DNA from: Candidatus Geothermarchaeum rappei
GTDB lineage: Archaea > Thermoproteota > Nitrososphaeria > Geothermarchaeales > JDFR-13
Reading direction: 5' to 3'
Length of the DNA stretch: 64,000 nt
NCBI GenBank assembly: GCA_002011085.2
Contig: MTMB02000001.1
Coordinates: forward strand, 229,820-293,819
Shown here: positions 42,300 through 51,375 of the stretch, in pieces
How the letters are laid out: each line of letters begins with the position of its first letter
Position numbering within the stretch: the stretch's first letter is position 1
Notes under the pieces: generated by a model
What the model was told of the DNA's origin: nothing
The model's database searches: none
Seen by the model: only the letters and a program-made list of their open reading frames with translations
Position numbers and translations under genes: made by a program

Positions 42300-42668
42300 G
42301 TGTCATCCTTATACGTTAATTACTTGGTTGAGATCGATGGTGTCGAGAAACTTGTTATAGGGCTTTCTAGGGTTAAGGCACTTAAGATTATTAATGAGTT
42401 GAATAGGCTCCTCCCCCTATCCACATATGTATTTGTCAGAAACGGTGTTCCCTATATCTACCTAGGGATCGGTAAGGGAGGGATGATGAGTGTAGAGTGT
42501 ACGAGGGGGAAGGTGTTGTATGACGTCTCCAACGATAGTCTAATGATATGTCTAGGAGACTATAGAATCGAGTCTAGGAGATACCTCGATGTAGGTATCG
42601 TCGTTGAGGGCCTTGAGATATTGGAGTCGCTAGAGTCCCGTCGCAAGGCTGTGATTAAGAAGATATAG
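42300..42668 (+). CDS. Unknown protein, possibly cyclophilin-like fold
   Basis: About 122 residues from the GTG at 42300, chosen because GGAGG lies nine bases before it; the frame extends back to 42234 but that part is a hydrophobic leader of doubtful worth. The strand-rich middle (IYLGIGKGG, VLYDVSNDSLMICLGDY) and the end (DVGIVVEGLEILESLES) are reminiscent of cyclophilin-like folds, but this is weak. It ends 14 bases inside the S25e gene on the other strand. Confidence 0.4.
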   Translation: MSSLYVNYLVEIDGVEKLVIGLSRVKALKIINELNRLLPLSTYVFVRNGVPYIYLGIGKGGMMSVECTRGKVLYDVSNDSLMICLGDYRIESRRYLDVGIVVEGLEILESLESRRKAVIKKI

Positions 42669-42957
42669 GCACGTATATCTCAAGTTCCCTATTCTTCTCC
42701 TCCAGCTTTAGGATGCCTTCCTTAGCTAGGCTCCTAAGCAGGTCCCTTGCTAGGCTGAGCTTTACCTCGGCTCTTCTAGAGACCATGTATGGAGTAACAT
42801 ACTTCTGTTTCTTAACAAAATTTACGATATCCTGCTTCTCCTTCTCGGTTATGTACGATCTATAAGCTTCTCTCTTCTTCTCCTCCTTCTTCTTTTCATC
42901 CCTTCTACTGGCCAACTTCTTCAACTTCGATATTGTAGGCTTCTTAGTTCCACCCAT
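42655..42957 (-). CDS. rps25e: Ribosomal protein S25e
   Basis: Small-subunit ribosomal protein found in TACK archaea and eukaryotes. Lys-rich N-terminus (KKPTISKLKKLASRRDEKKK), then winged-helix core with YVTPYMVSRRAEVKLSLARDLLRSL and EGILKLEEKN. 100 residues. Its presence supports a Thermoproteota/TACK assignment. It is followed on the minus strand by ligase, separated by about 40 bases upstream. Confidence 0.9.
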   Translation of the reverse strand: MGGTKKPTISKLKKLASRRDEKKKEEKKREAYRSYITEKEKQDIVNFVKKQKYVTPYMVSRRAEVKLSLARDLLRSLAKEGILKLEEKNRELEIYVPISS

Positions 42958-43000
42958 TTACATCACCATCTTTCAGATTATTAACACTATAAACTAATAC

Positions 43001-44770
43001 TTAAGGATTTACATCCTCAACAGTATGTCTCTGGCGCTTATATATCTCTATAATCTCATCTTCTGTAGTCGCGTCTTCAGGAGCCTTGTCAAAACGATAC
43101 CGGCCTGTGAACCTCGGGAACCGTAGGGCTAGACCAACTTCTTCCTGAACCTCACTATATGCACATGTATGTATAGGGCTTAGAGTGATCTCGGCAGCCG
43201 TTATCTCAAGGACAACCTGGGGCTCAATCCACTTGTCAGGCTCTATCTTAGCGACTACCCTAGCAGGCTTATGATCCACTATAAGCGGTTTCAAGATCTC
43301 GTTCATCTGGGTGAGGTCTTCATCCTTAAACCCTGTCCCTACTTTACACACCGTTTTAAATATATCCTCCTCCTTATCATAGACCGCCATCAAAAAGCTA
43401 CTTAGCAAGCCTCCTTTCCTCCCCCTTCCATAGAATGCGCCCACGACAACGAGATCTAGTGTGTCTGTGAGCTCCGCACGATAATCTCTCTTCAGCTTTA
43501 TCCACAGCCAGCCCCTGGCCCCAGCCTGGTAGATGGATTCGGGGCCAGTGTATTTTATGACTAGTCCTTCACACCCATTCTCTATAGCTAACATGAAGAA
43601 CTCCCAAAGCTCCTTAATCTCCTTGGGATAAATCAATTCAGAAGGCTTTATGTAGTCATCTTCCTCAATTATCTCCTCCAGTATCTTCCTTCTCTCAGGG
43701 AATGGAGTCTTCAAAAGATTTTTCCCTTCATAATATACTACATCAAATACCCTTAGGGTGACGGGGATCTCCTCAATCATCCTATGTATATCGTGTTTCC
43801 TCTTTCTCCTCATCAGCTCTTGAAACGGTCTTAGCTCACCCGTCTCAGGATTGAATGCAATAGCCTCTCCCTCTATGATAGCTGTATCTGCCTTGACATA
43901 CTTCTTCACTATCTCTACTACATCTGGAAACTGGTATGTTATGTTCTCCAGTCTCCTACTGAATATATGAACCTTGTCATGATCCTTGTGTATCTGCATC
44001 CTCTCCCCATCATATTTGAAGTCCGCTGCAAGCATGCCATGTGTCTTTTCCCACGCCTCCTCAGGACTCTTTACTCTCTCCGCGAGCATGGGCCTAATCG
44101 GTATACCCAGCTGGATATCAATCTTCTTAATCCCATCCAAACCCTTATCCAGAGCCACTTCAGCTATGTAGCCTATGTCAGGCACCACATTATACGCTTC
44201 TTCCAAGATGCTCTTGTATTCCCTCGAGCCCAGTCTAGATGCTAGGGCCTCTAGGAGGGTCATATCAGCAACTCCAAGCCTAAGGGCGCCGTCAACGATC
44301 CTAGCGATATACCTGGCTTCAATAGGCTTTGCATCGACGAAGAGGCTTGCTAAGAGCTTCACCTTATCATCCACTGACCCCTCTCCAGCTGTCTTCGCGA
44401 TTTTATCCAACGTCTTATAAACCCTCTCGACGGTCAGTTCCTGTGCGAATAACGTGGCCTGCTTTCTCTTCCCAATAAATTCCTCAGCCACCTTACCAAT
44501 GTCCCCTACCTCCCCCAGCCTCTTCTCAATGGCCTTCGAGTCGTATCCAGAGGCCATTGCAATAGACCTTATTATAAGCTTCTCGCTCATACCCAGTTCC
44601 AAACCTGTATAGGGTGGATGAAGTTCTCCCAGTGTTAGGTATGTAATCATCCTAGCCTCACTGGGTGAAGTAGCCTCTACAAATAGGTTTGTAAGTATCT
44701 GGATCATCTCAAGCCTAGCGCTGGTCTCCTCAAGCCTCTGGAAATACTTTGCTAGGGTGAGGAACTTCAT
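43001..44770 (-). CDS. lig: ATP-dependent DNA ligase
   Basis: Seals nicks; joins Okazaki fragments with PCNA. The adenylation motif KYDGER is near residue 250 (catalytic Lys), followed by FNPETGELRPFQELMRRKRKH, motif III-like FDVVYYEGKN, SEGLVIKYTG-type (EGLVIKY), and motif V WIKLKRDY. The DNA-binding N-terminal domain fills residues 1-220. 589 residues from the ATG at 44770; the frame extends to 44800. Typical archaeal type I ligase. Confidence 0.95.
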   Translation of the reverse strand: MKFLTLAKYFQRLEETSARLEMIQILTNLFVEATSPSEARMITYLTLGELHPPYTGLELGMSEKLIIRSIAMASGYDSKAIEKRLGEVGDIGKVAEEFIGKRKQATLFAQELTVERVYKTLDKIAKTAGEGSVDDKVKLLASLFVDAKPIEARYIARIVDGALRLGVADMTLLEALASRLGSREYKSILEEAYNVVPDIGYIAEVALDKGLDGIKKIDIQLGIPIRPMLAERVKSPEEAWEKTHGMLAADFKYDGERMQIHKDHDKVHIFSRRLENITYQFPDVVEIVKKYVKADTAIIEGEAIAFNPETGELRPFQELMRRKRKHDIHRMIEEIPVTLRVFDVVYYEGKNLLKTPFPERRKILEEIIEEDDYIKPSELIYPKEIKELWEFFMLAIENGCEGLVIKYTGPESIYQAGARGWLWIKLKRDYRAELTDTLDLVVVGAFYGRGRKGGLLSSFLMAVYDKEEDIFKTVCKVGTGFKDEDLTQMNEILKPLIVDHKPARVVAKIEPDKWIEPQVVLEITAAEITLSPIHTCAYSEVQEEVGLALRFPRFTGRYRFDKAPEDATTEDEIIEIYKRQRHTVEDVNP

Positions 44771-44921
44771 AGTAAACCACTCAAATATTATCATAATCAT
44801 ATCGATTTAATTATTGTTTTAACCGATGTGGAAACTACAGCTGTATTAGGATTGTCTATGGGTTTATAGGAATCTCCATTTTTATATTTATTGTTCGCCT
44901 TTATTCTTAGTCGGAGGGTCT

Positions 44922-46193
44922 ATGGTGGAGATATATTCAGGACTATTCCTGTCATCAATAATAATATTCATAGGCTTCGTTGGGTCAATCCTACTCAATA
45001 GGAAGAATATCCCTGACGCAATATTCCTAATATTATTCGGATACTTCCTAGGCCCGATGACGGGCATAGTCGATCCACAGCAGCTATCAGGTGTCGCACC
45101 ATATATCGGCGCCCTAGCCCTAATCGCTATAATGTTCGAGAGTAGCCTAGACATTGATCTAAACGAGCTCCTACTATCTGCTAAACCAGCATTAATAATA
45201 TCTCTAGCAGGCTTCGTGGTGTCTGTGATCGGGACCTTTGTGATTCTCTACTACATCGTCGGCTTCATGCCTGAGAATCCATTGTATAGCCTACTTATAG
45301 GCACTATAATAGGTGGAGGTAGTGGAGCTGTAATAGCCAGTATAGCGCCAAAGATATCGATGCCGAACAGCCTCCAACTTACATTGAGTCTAGAGTCTGT
45401 ACTTACAGACGTTTATGTCATCGTGTTTACATTGACCCTCATGTCTATAATGAGCAACGAAGGCATGAATATCCAACCCAGCGAGATAGTGGGCAGTATA
45501 GCTGCAAGGTTCTCCACAAGCATGGTTCTAGGATTCATCGCAGGGATACTCTTATCGGATCTTATATACAAGTTCAAGAAGGAGCAGCATATCTATGTAA
45601 TGACATTCGCCTTCCTAATACTGCTATATGTAGGCGCAGAGTTCGCCGGTGGAAGCGGTGCAATAACAGTATTGACTGCCGGTATTGTCGTGGCTAACCT
45701 AGCATATCTCCCACAATTTATAGCGGGTAGTAACATGGTTGATGTAGTTAGATACCAGCTTTTCAGTATGGAGTCAACGCATTCTGAGCTCACACTTCTA
45801 ATTAGAATATTCTTCTTCGTTGAAGTCGGCTTACTACTTGATCTACGTAATATGGAGATAATGATGCATGCGCTTATTCTATCGCTAGTCCTCCTCTTAC
45901 TAAGGTATCCTATTGCATATGGCATCGCCAAGTCAATGGGCTTTAGGCAGAAGACAGGCATAGCAGCAGGAATTTCAAGCGTCTTCTATGCAAGGGGTTT
46001 AGCAGCTGCTGTAATGGCTGTAGTGGTTACACAGGCTACTGTAGAGCGTGCTGGGGTTGCTGTACCTCTATTACCAGATCCAGTAGGGGGATATGTAATA
46101 AGCATCGCCTCCGCCGTAGTATTGTTTACAAATATAATTTTAACAGTTGGGGTCGTGGCTTTAAAGAACAAGGTTAAGGAGCTATTAATATAG
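44922..46193 (+). CDS. Cation:proton antiporter (CPA family)
   Basis: A 423-residue integral membrane protein with roughly 12-13 hydrophobic helices; GYFLGPMTGIVDP, FESSLDIDLNELLLS (family acid pair), SSSGAVIASI-type GGGSGAVIASIAPK and YARGLAAAVMAVV near the C-terminus point to Na+(K+)/H+ antiport of CPA1/CPA2 type. No regulatory RCK domain. ATG preceded by GGAGGGT and a TATA-like TTTTTATATTTA at about 44880. Likely pH or salt homeostasis. Confidence 0.85.
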   Translation: MVEIYSGLFLSSIIIFIGFVGSILLNRKNIPDAIFLILFGYFLGPMTGIVDPQQLSGVAPYIGALALIAIMFESSLDIDLNELLLSAKPALIISLAGFVVSVIGTFVILYYIVGFMPENPLYSLLIGTIIGGGSGAVIASIAPKISMPNSLQLTLSLESVLTDVYVIVFTLTLMSIMSNEGMNIQPSEIVGSIAARFSTSMVLGFIAGILLSDLIYKFKKEQHIYVMTFAFLILLYVGAEFAGGSGAITVLTAGIVVANLAYLPQFIAGSNMVDVVRYQLFSMESTHSELTLLIRIFFFVEVGLLLDLRNMEIMMHALILSLVLLLLRYPIAYGIAKSMGFRQKTGIAAGISSVFYARGLAAAVMAVVVTQATVERAGVAVPLLPDPVGGYVISIASAVVLFTNIILTVGVVALKNKVKELLI

Positions 46194-46255
46194 CTACTAT
46201 CAGCCCTCAACCTATCTTTATCTATTTACTATAGGGACTAGGACTTTTCCTTATT

Positions 46256-46262
46256 AAAAAAA
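46256..46262 (-). terminator. T-run after the TBP gene
   Basis: Seven T on the minus strand, 12 bases past the TBP stop; U-rich stretches end archaeal transcripts without need of a hairpin. Confidence 0.4.
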
Positions 46263-46274
46263 TTGGATGAGGTT

Positions 46275-46847
46275 TTAATAGTAAATAAGCTCCTTCTCCT
46301 CAAGTTCCTCTCGTAATCGATTAACTGCTTCGTAGATATACTTTTCTCCCCTGGCGCCTGTACACACGATCTTACCGCTAGCGAATAGAAGTATAACAAC
46401 CTTAGGCTCCCTCATACTATATATCAAGCCAGGGAACTCCTCAGGCTCGTAAATCGCGTATTCAAGTGTCTCAGCAGCCTTTTCCAGGTCTATTAATCCC
46501 TTTAAGTTCCCAGATGCAACGACATTCTCGATCTTTATGTTTGGCTTGGCCCCCGAGATTATCCTCTTGGATATAAGTGTGTTTATTAGTTTTTCAACAG
46601 CTTTGTAGACATCTTCTTCAGCCTTTGCCCCTGTTATAACCATGTTTCCAGAGCCGAATATCAGGATCGCTGTCTTAGGCTTTGTAAGCCTATATACAAG
46701 TCCAGGGAATCTCTTAGGATCATATTCTGCCTGTGGAATCTTCTCTAGGATCCTTCTTAAATTAATATCCTGATTCACTTTCACTGTCGCTACTACATTA
46801 ACTATTTTAACCTCAGGTTCTGGCTTTTTAAAAATACCGCTACTCAT
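46275..46847 (-). CDS. tbp: TATA-box-binding protein
   Basis: Binds TATA boxes and recruits TFB and RNA polymerase. Two direct repeats of about 90 residues: VKIVNVVATVKVNQ...FPGLVYRL...GSGNMVITGAK and IKIENVVASGNLK...FPGLIYSM...ASGKIVCTGAR. The two-fold saddle is intact. 190 residues. Its presence fits the TATA boxes proposed through the window. Confidence 0.95.
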   Translation of the reverse strand: MSSGIFKKPEPEVKIVNVVATVKVNQDINLRRILEKIPQAEYDPKRFPGLVYRLTKPKTAILIFGSGNMVITGAKAEEDVYKAVEKLINTLISKRIISGAKPNIKIENVVASGNLKGLIDLEKAAETLEYAIYEPEEFPGLIYSMREPKVVILLFASGKIVCTGARGEKYIYEAVNRLREELEEKELIYY

Positions 46848-46964
46848 CCTTAATACACCTCTTTATAAACCCTTCATTTCACAAATAAAAATAAATGATA
46901 AGTTATAATACTATATAACTCTAACAGTATATATTGTTTAACCCTCATCACCTAGGGCTGTCAA

Positions 46965-47564
46965 CTATCCCCAGTAATCCTCATCGAACTCATCCTCTTC
47001 TTCTTCGCCGAATATAGTCTTTGCTTCATAGAGGATGAATCCAATCAAAATGAGGATGATAGTCAGATAGTTATATGGAGGCTTAAGGATCCTCGTCAAC
47101 ACCCCTAGCTTAGGTATTATCAAGATGACTTTACCAACTACATCACTTCCGGAGACAACAAATGGATCCGGAGCCAAGTTAGCGTCTCCCTTAGTCCTAA
47201 ACATAGGTGGATCCCGGCTAACTATACTTATAATTCTATGGACAATACATTGTCCCGATTCGCATGAGGCGGTATTTGAGAACTTAGGGTTCTTAAAGAC
47301 TATTATGTCTCCAACCTGGAGGGTCGAGGGGTCAACGCCCTGGACGACTATGAGGTCGTCGATGTTTATAGTTGGAACCATGCTGCCAGATACAACAACC
47401 ATTATAGGCGTATCTGTTCTAAGAACTATCTTCAAGCCATATGTAAATCCTAGGTATACAATACCCACTATAATAGCTAGTACAAGTATTTCCTTCGCCA
47501 GTGTCTTCAACCCATCCTGGTTTTCCCCACTCATTATAGTCGCCTTCATAAATATGGATGCCAC
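46965..47564 (-). CDS. Signal peptidase I (archaeal Sec11-like)
   Basis: Cleaves signal peptides of exported proteins. Catalytic Ser in VSGSMVPTI, His in CIVHRII (Ser/His type as in Sec11), then DAN-rich KGDANLAPDP. N-terminal and C-terminal membrane helices bracket the catalytic domain; a strongly acidic tail EEEEDEFDEDYWG is unusual. GTG at 47564 suits a TATA at about 47585-47591; ATG at 47534 is an alternative start. Confidence 0.85.
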   Translation of the reverse strand: MASIFMKATIMSGENQDGLKTLAKEILVLAIIVGIVYLGFTYGLKIVLRTDTPIMVVVSGSMVPTINIDDLIVVQGVDPSTLQVGDIIVFKNPKFSNTASCESGQCIVHRIISIVSRDPPMFRTKGDANLAPDPFVVSGSDVVGKVILIIPKLGVLTRILKPPYNYLTIILILIGFILYEAKTIFGEEEEDEFDEDYWG

Positions 47565-47700
47565 TTATTTCTATGTTACTAGTGGCTTATAACAGTCTCT
47601 ATTATTGAGTTAAATTCACTTAATAATCTTTATTAGGATTTAGTATAAACTTTTTCTCCACGTGTCTCAACTAATAAAAAAGTGTTGGGCGGAGCCTCCA

Positions 47701-47994
47701 CTAGATAATGGAGGCGCTTATCGCGATTGATAATATCAATAGTCCCCAGCCGAGTATCAGGATTATCTTCACCCATTTCTTAGCGGATGATATGAATTCT
47801 AGTATGAGGTAGAACGCCGTCAAACTAATTAGGAATGTAATCGCGTCTCCATAGGTCGCGGCATACTGTGGATGTTCCCTGAATAAAGTGACTTCTAGGA
47901 GGAATGCCAACGCATCTCTCAGGAAATAGTATATCGCATATAGAAAGTTGATCAACTGCTCTGGACTTATTGGAGCCATAGGCGGCGTAGCCAT
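47701..47994 (-). CDS. Small membrane protein
   Basis: 97 residues with two clear hydrophobic helices (AITFLISLTAFYLILEFI and KIILILGWGLLILSIAISASII) and an amphipathic N-terminal half. GGAGGTGATTTT before the ATG is a very strong ribosome site. No family recognised. Confidence 0.5.
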   Translation of the reverse strand: MATPPMAPISPEQLINFLYAIYYFLRDALAFLLEVTLFREHPQYAATYGDAITFLISLTAFYLILEFISSAKKWVKIILILGWGLLILSIAISASII

Positions 47995-48165
47995 CTAAAA
48001 TCACCTCCACTATAGACTTGCCACATGCATTACTCGTTTCCCAATATATTAATTGCAGGAAACTAAATTTATATCGGTTGTACCCCGAATCCCAGGGCCT
48101 GTATATCCTCTGTCTTTATAATTAATGAGCTAGGGACATGGCTTCTTTACGATAAATATTATGTC

Positions 48166-48238
48166 TTAGGCTCAGCACTCACAGGGCTCATCATTAGACC
48201 CTGGTATTCAGATCAGGGAGTTATGCATCATCGCCTAA
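48166..48238 (-). ncRNA. C/D-box sRNA (2'-O-methylation guide)
   Basis: In the 412-base gap between 47995 and 48406. On the minus strand a 6-bp closing stem TTAGGC/GCCTAA (48166-48171 with 48233-48238) surrounds: C-like box GATGATG (last base C instead of A), D'-type CTGATCTGA, then C' box ATGATGA (perfect), 12-base guide GCCCTGTGAGTG and D box CTGA, next to the stem. A TATA-like TTTTTTAAAATTC at 48254-48266 lies about 25 bases upstream of the 5' end. The C'-D guide of 12 bases is the canonical length; the first guide is less certain. Rest of the gap: AT-rich, with the promoter of the next gene. Confidence 0.65.
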
Positions 48239-48344
48239 CAAATATATAAAAAGAATTTTAAAAAATATTTTAAATTGTTGTACACTTTTATACCCGGATT
48301 GGCCTTAACTAAGCCACATTTTTTTACAAAAATGCTAGATTAAC

Positions 48345-48356
48345 GCTTATATATAG
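48345..48356 (+). promoter_or_regulatory. TATA box of the ABC importer binding-protein gene
   Basis: GCTTATATATAG, about 55 bases before the ATG at 48407. Implied leader about 30 bases, containing AAGGTG as ribosome site. Confidence 0.55.
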
Positions 48357-48406
48357 TGTTGTATCTATTAATTAAATTTGTAAGGTTATTTAAAGGTGAA
48401 TATTTT

Positions 48407-51151
48407 ATGAGAGGACGCTATATTTTCGCTATACTCTTAGTCATGGTATTCCTACTACCAGTTATCGGAGCAGCAGTTCCTATCCAGGCCCAGGCTGAGA
48501 GGCCTACAAAACAGATTACACTAAAGGCGGTCGACCCGACACAGGCCGTCGCACTAATTAAGGCAGGGCAGTTGGACGCCTATATATTCGAGGTTCCAAG
48601 AGAGATTGCTTCTGCAAACCTAGGTAGCCCAGATGTTAAGTTCATGCTGGCACCCGCAGGTATCAACGACTTCATCTTGAACCCTGCGGTGCCTAAGGAC
48701 CCGAATAAGCTGAACCCATTCGTCAGCAGGAAGATCAGGTATGCTGTAAACTACCTGGTTGACAGGTCCTTCATCGTCCAGCAGATATTCAAGGGCTTCG
48801 CTTATGAGATGTATACATTCGAGGCTCCACCTGACCCAGACTACTTCACAATAGCCGACATCGTCGCTAAGTATAAGACATCCTACAACCCAGAGTATGC
48901 TCGTCAGATAATCGACGAGGAGATGGTTAAGCTAGGTGCTACAAAGGGCGATGATGGAAAGTGGTATTACAACGGCAACCCTGTTACAATCAACTTCGTC
49001 ATCAGGATTGAGGACGAGAGGCATGAGCAGGGTCTACTGCTGGCTGATGAGCTTGAGAAACTAGGTTTCACAGTTAACAGGCTTGAGATGACATTCGGTG
49101 AGGCAATCGACCTAGTATACTACACAGACCCAGCCGACTTAGATTGGATGATCTATACAGAGGGCTGGGGTAAGGGTGGTATCGCTAAGTGGGCAGATGG
49201 TGACCCAGCGTTCTGGGGCGCACCATGGTATGGCTTGATGCCCGGTTGGCAGGAGCCCACATACTGGAACTATGAGAACTCCACTCTAGACGAGATCACC
49301 ATGAAGCTACTCTTCGGTGAGTTCTCCAGCCAGGAGGAGAGGAACCAGCTCTTCAGAGAAGCCACTGAGATGATCATTCAGGAGGCCATAAGGATATTCA
49401 CAGTAACAACCCTAGATCCTCAGCCAATGAGCGCCGATATGAAGGGCGTAACTGAGGATCGTGGTGCTGGTCTAAGGTCCCTGTACAACCTAAGGGAGAT
49501 GTACGTACCAGGTAAGCCCAACATAGAGGTCGGACACCTACACGTATATACATCTAGGACTGTATGGGGTCCGGTAGACGCTAGGAACTTCCAGTTCTTC
49601 GACGTCTACAGCGTAGACCCATGGACAGCTATACACGACCCATGGCTATGGAACCATCCACACACTGGTGAGGTCATACCATTCAGGGTATCCTTCCAGG
49701 TTGAGACCGCTGGTCCAGATGGTACACTACCCGTACCTGCAGACGCCTTCATGTGGGACGCCTCTTCAAAGACGTGGATGAATGTCGGTGACGGTATAGC
49801 CGTCAAGAGCAAGGTAACATTCGACCTATCAAAGCTACTAGGAACCAACTGGCACCATGGCCAGCCAATTACATGGGCAGACGTACTATATGACATATAC
49901 CTATTCTACGAGTGGACATATGCTGAGGATAAGCAGGCAATCGACCCAATCTGGAACGCATACTTCTCGGATGCATTGTCATACATAAAGGGCTTCAGGA
50001 TAATCGATGACACACATCTAGAGGTCTATGTAGACTACTGGCACTTCGATCCCAATGAGATAGCTGCATTCGCAACACCACCGGTGACAAGCTTCCCATG
50101 GGAGGTTAACTATGCTGTTGAGCAGCTAGTCGTCGACGGCGCATATGCCTGGAACAGGTACATGTCATCAAGCCTAGAGATTCCACAGATCAACTACGTA
50201 CTCTCTGGCCACGCCGCAGATGCTGCGGCCAAGCTACAGGAGCTATTGAACACCAACACATTCCCAGAGAATGTATTCACAGTAGGAACAACAGCCTATG
50301 CTACATGGGATGATGCACAGGCAAGGTACAACGCTGCAATCGACTGGATCAACAACAAGAACCACTTGGTAATATCAAACGGTCCGTTCTACCTAGAGAG
50401 CTTCGACGCAGCTGGAGACTCTCTGGTGATGAAGGCCTTTGAGGATGCAACATATCCATTCCCACCAGGGACATGGGTATTCGGAACATTCCTAAGGCCA
50501 AGCATTGAGAACACATTCGCTCCAACGATCAACCTAGGTTCCGAGGGTACACTAATCGTTGACATTACACAGTTGACTGTTGACTATGAGGTTGACGTCG
50601 AGTATCTAATAATTGACCCAACAACAGGTGAGGTATTGGCCAGGGGCACTGGAACAAAGGTAACTGACTTCAGGTACATGATCACGATACCTGCAGACTT
50701 CACGACACAGGTCGGTCCAGGTACATACCAGGTCGACATACTGCTATATAGCCCAGAGATGGCTCTACTAGACTATAGGACAGTATTCTTCACGATCCTA
50801 GGTGGCGGTGTACTAGAGGATGAGATCAACCAGCTAAGAGACCAGCTCGGACAGTTGTCCGACAGCCTCGGACAGGTATCCAGCACATTGGCAGCGGCAA
50901 TCGACAGCCTAAGCTCCACATTGACAGACGCCATCGGTAGCGTAGCCGACGAGATCACAGGTGTCAAGAGCGACATATCCACAGTATCCAGCGATGTAAA
51001 CGCATTATCTGGTGATGTTGCAAGCCTAGGAGACAGGGTCGGCAAGGTCGAGGGTGCAGTATCTCAGCTGAACACAATGTTGATGGTCATCGTCGTACTG
51101 GTGATAATCAACCTCGTCGCAACAGTAGCACTACAGTTCTTCAAGAAGTAA
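48407..51151 (+). CDS. ABC transporter substrate-binding protein (family 5) with permuted-looking core and coiled-coil stalk
   Basis: Extracytoplasmic receptor for peptides or sugars. Signal peptide in residues 1-30 (FAILLVMVFLLPVIGAAVPIQAQA). The usual SBP_5 order is W-(H)DG-(K/Q)P-(F/I)T first, then the RxAxxYxVDRxxI region; here RKIRYAVNYLVDRSF is at about residue 108 and WHHGQPITWADVLYD at about 480. Residues about 800-885 are a coiled coil of repeated Ser/Asp/Leu heptads, and 888-910 a membrane helix, so the domain is held on a stalk at the cell surface. ATG at 48407 has AAGGTG upstream. Four transporter genes follow. Confidence 0.8.
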   Translation: MRGRYIFAILLVMVFLLPVIGAAVPIQAQAERPTKQITLKAVDPTQAVALIKAGQLDAYIFEVPREIASANLGSPDVKFMLAPAGINDFILNPAVPKDPNKLNPFVSRKIRYAVNYLVDRSFIVQQIFKGFAYEMYTFEAPPDPDYFTIADIVAKYKTSYNPEYARQIIDEEMVKLGATKGDDGKWYYNGNPVTINFVIRIEDERHEQGLLLADELEKLGFTVNRLEMTFGEAIDLVYYTDPADLDWMIYTEGWGKGGIAKWADGDPAFWGAPWYGLMPGWQEPTYWNYENSTLDEITMKLLFGEFSSQEERNQLFREATEMIIQEAIRIFTVTTLDPQPMSADMKGVTEDRGAGLRSLYNLREMYVPGKPNIEVGHLHVYTSRTVWGPVDARNFQFFDVYSVDPWTAIHDPWLWNHPHTGEVIPFRVSFQVETAGPDGTLPVPADAFMWDASSKTWMNVGDGIAVKSKVTFDLSKLLGTNWHHGQPITWADVLYDIYLFYEWTYAEDKQAIDPIWNAYFSDALSYIKGFRIIDDTHLEVYVDYWHFDPNEIAAFATPPVTSFPWEVNYAVEQLVVDGAYAWNRYMSSSLEIPQINYVLSGHAADAAAKLQELLNTNTFPENVFTVGTTAYATWDDAQARYNAAIDWINNKNHLVISNGPFYLESFDAAGDSLVMKAFEDATYPFPPGTWVFGTFLRPSIENTFAPTINLGSEGTLIVDITQLTVDYEVDVEYLIIDPTTGEVLARGTGTKVTDFRYMITIPADFTTQVGPGTYQVDILLYSPEMALLDYRTVFFTILGGGVLEDEINQLRDQLGQLSDSLGQVSSTLAAAIDSLSSTLTDAIGSVADEITGVKSDISTVSSDVNALSGDVASLGDRVGKVEGAVSQLNTMLMVIVVLVIINLVATVALQFFKK

Positions 51152-51162
51152 ACTTTCTCCAC

Positions 51163-51188
51163 TATTTTTCTATTTTTTATAGTTTTTT
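51163..51188 (+). terminator. T-rich terminator after the binding-protein gene
   Basis: ATTTTTC and two TTTTTT runs shortly after the stop at 51151 should end or reduce transcription, giving more binding protein than permease. Confidence 0.5.
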
Positions 51189-51375
51189 GGTTAAGATAGT
51201 TCTATGCATTTAATCATTAAGAAATTATAAACTCGTCATCTAATTCTTTTCAGATGTAAATATATAAAGTATCGCTGGTAATATCCAAGCATATACCTTT
51301 ATATTTAACCTTTTTAACTATAAATTACATAATGAGTTTAGTGTTGTCCATATTATACACCTGCTGGTGATTATA

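Noticed and set aside
48072-48248. Open frame of about 57 codons on the plus strand in the gap before the binding-protein gene
   Set aside because: No start codon or ribosome site, and it lies over the C/D-box RNA candidate on the other strand; codon use is not convincing.
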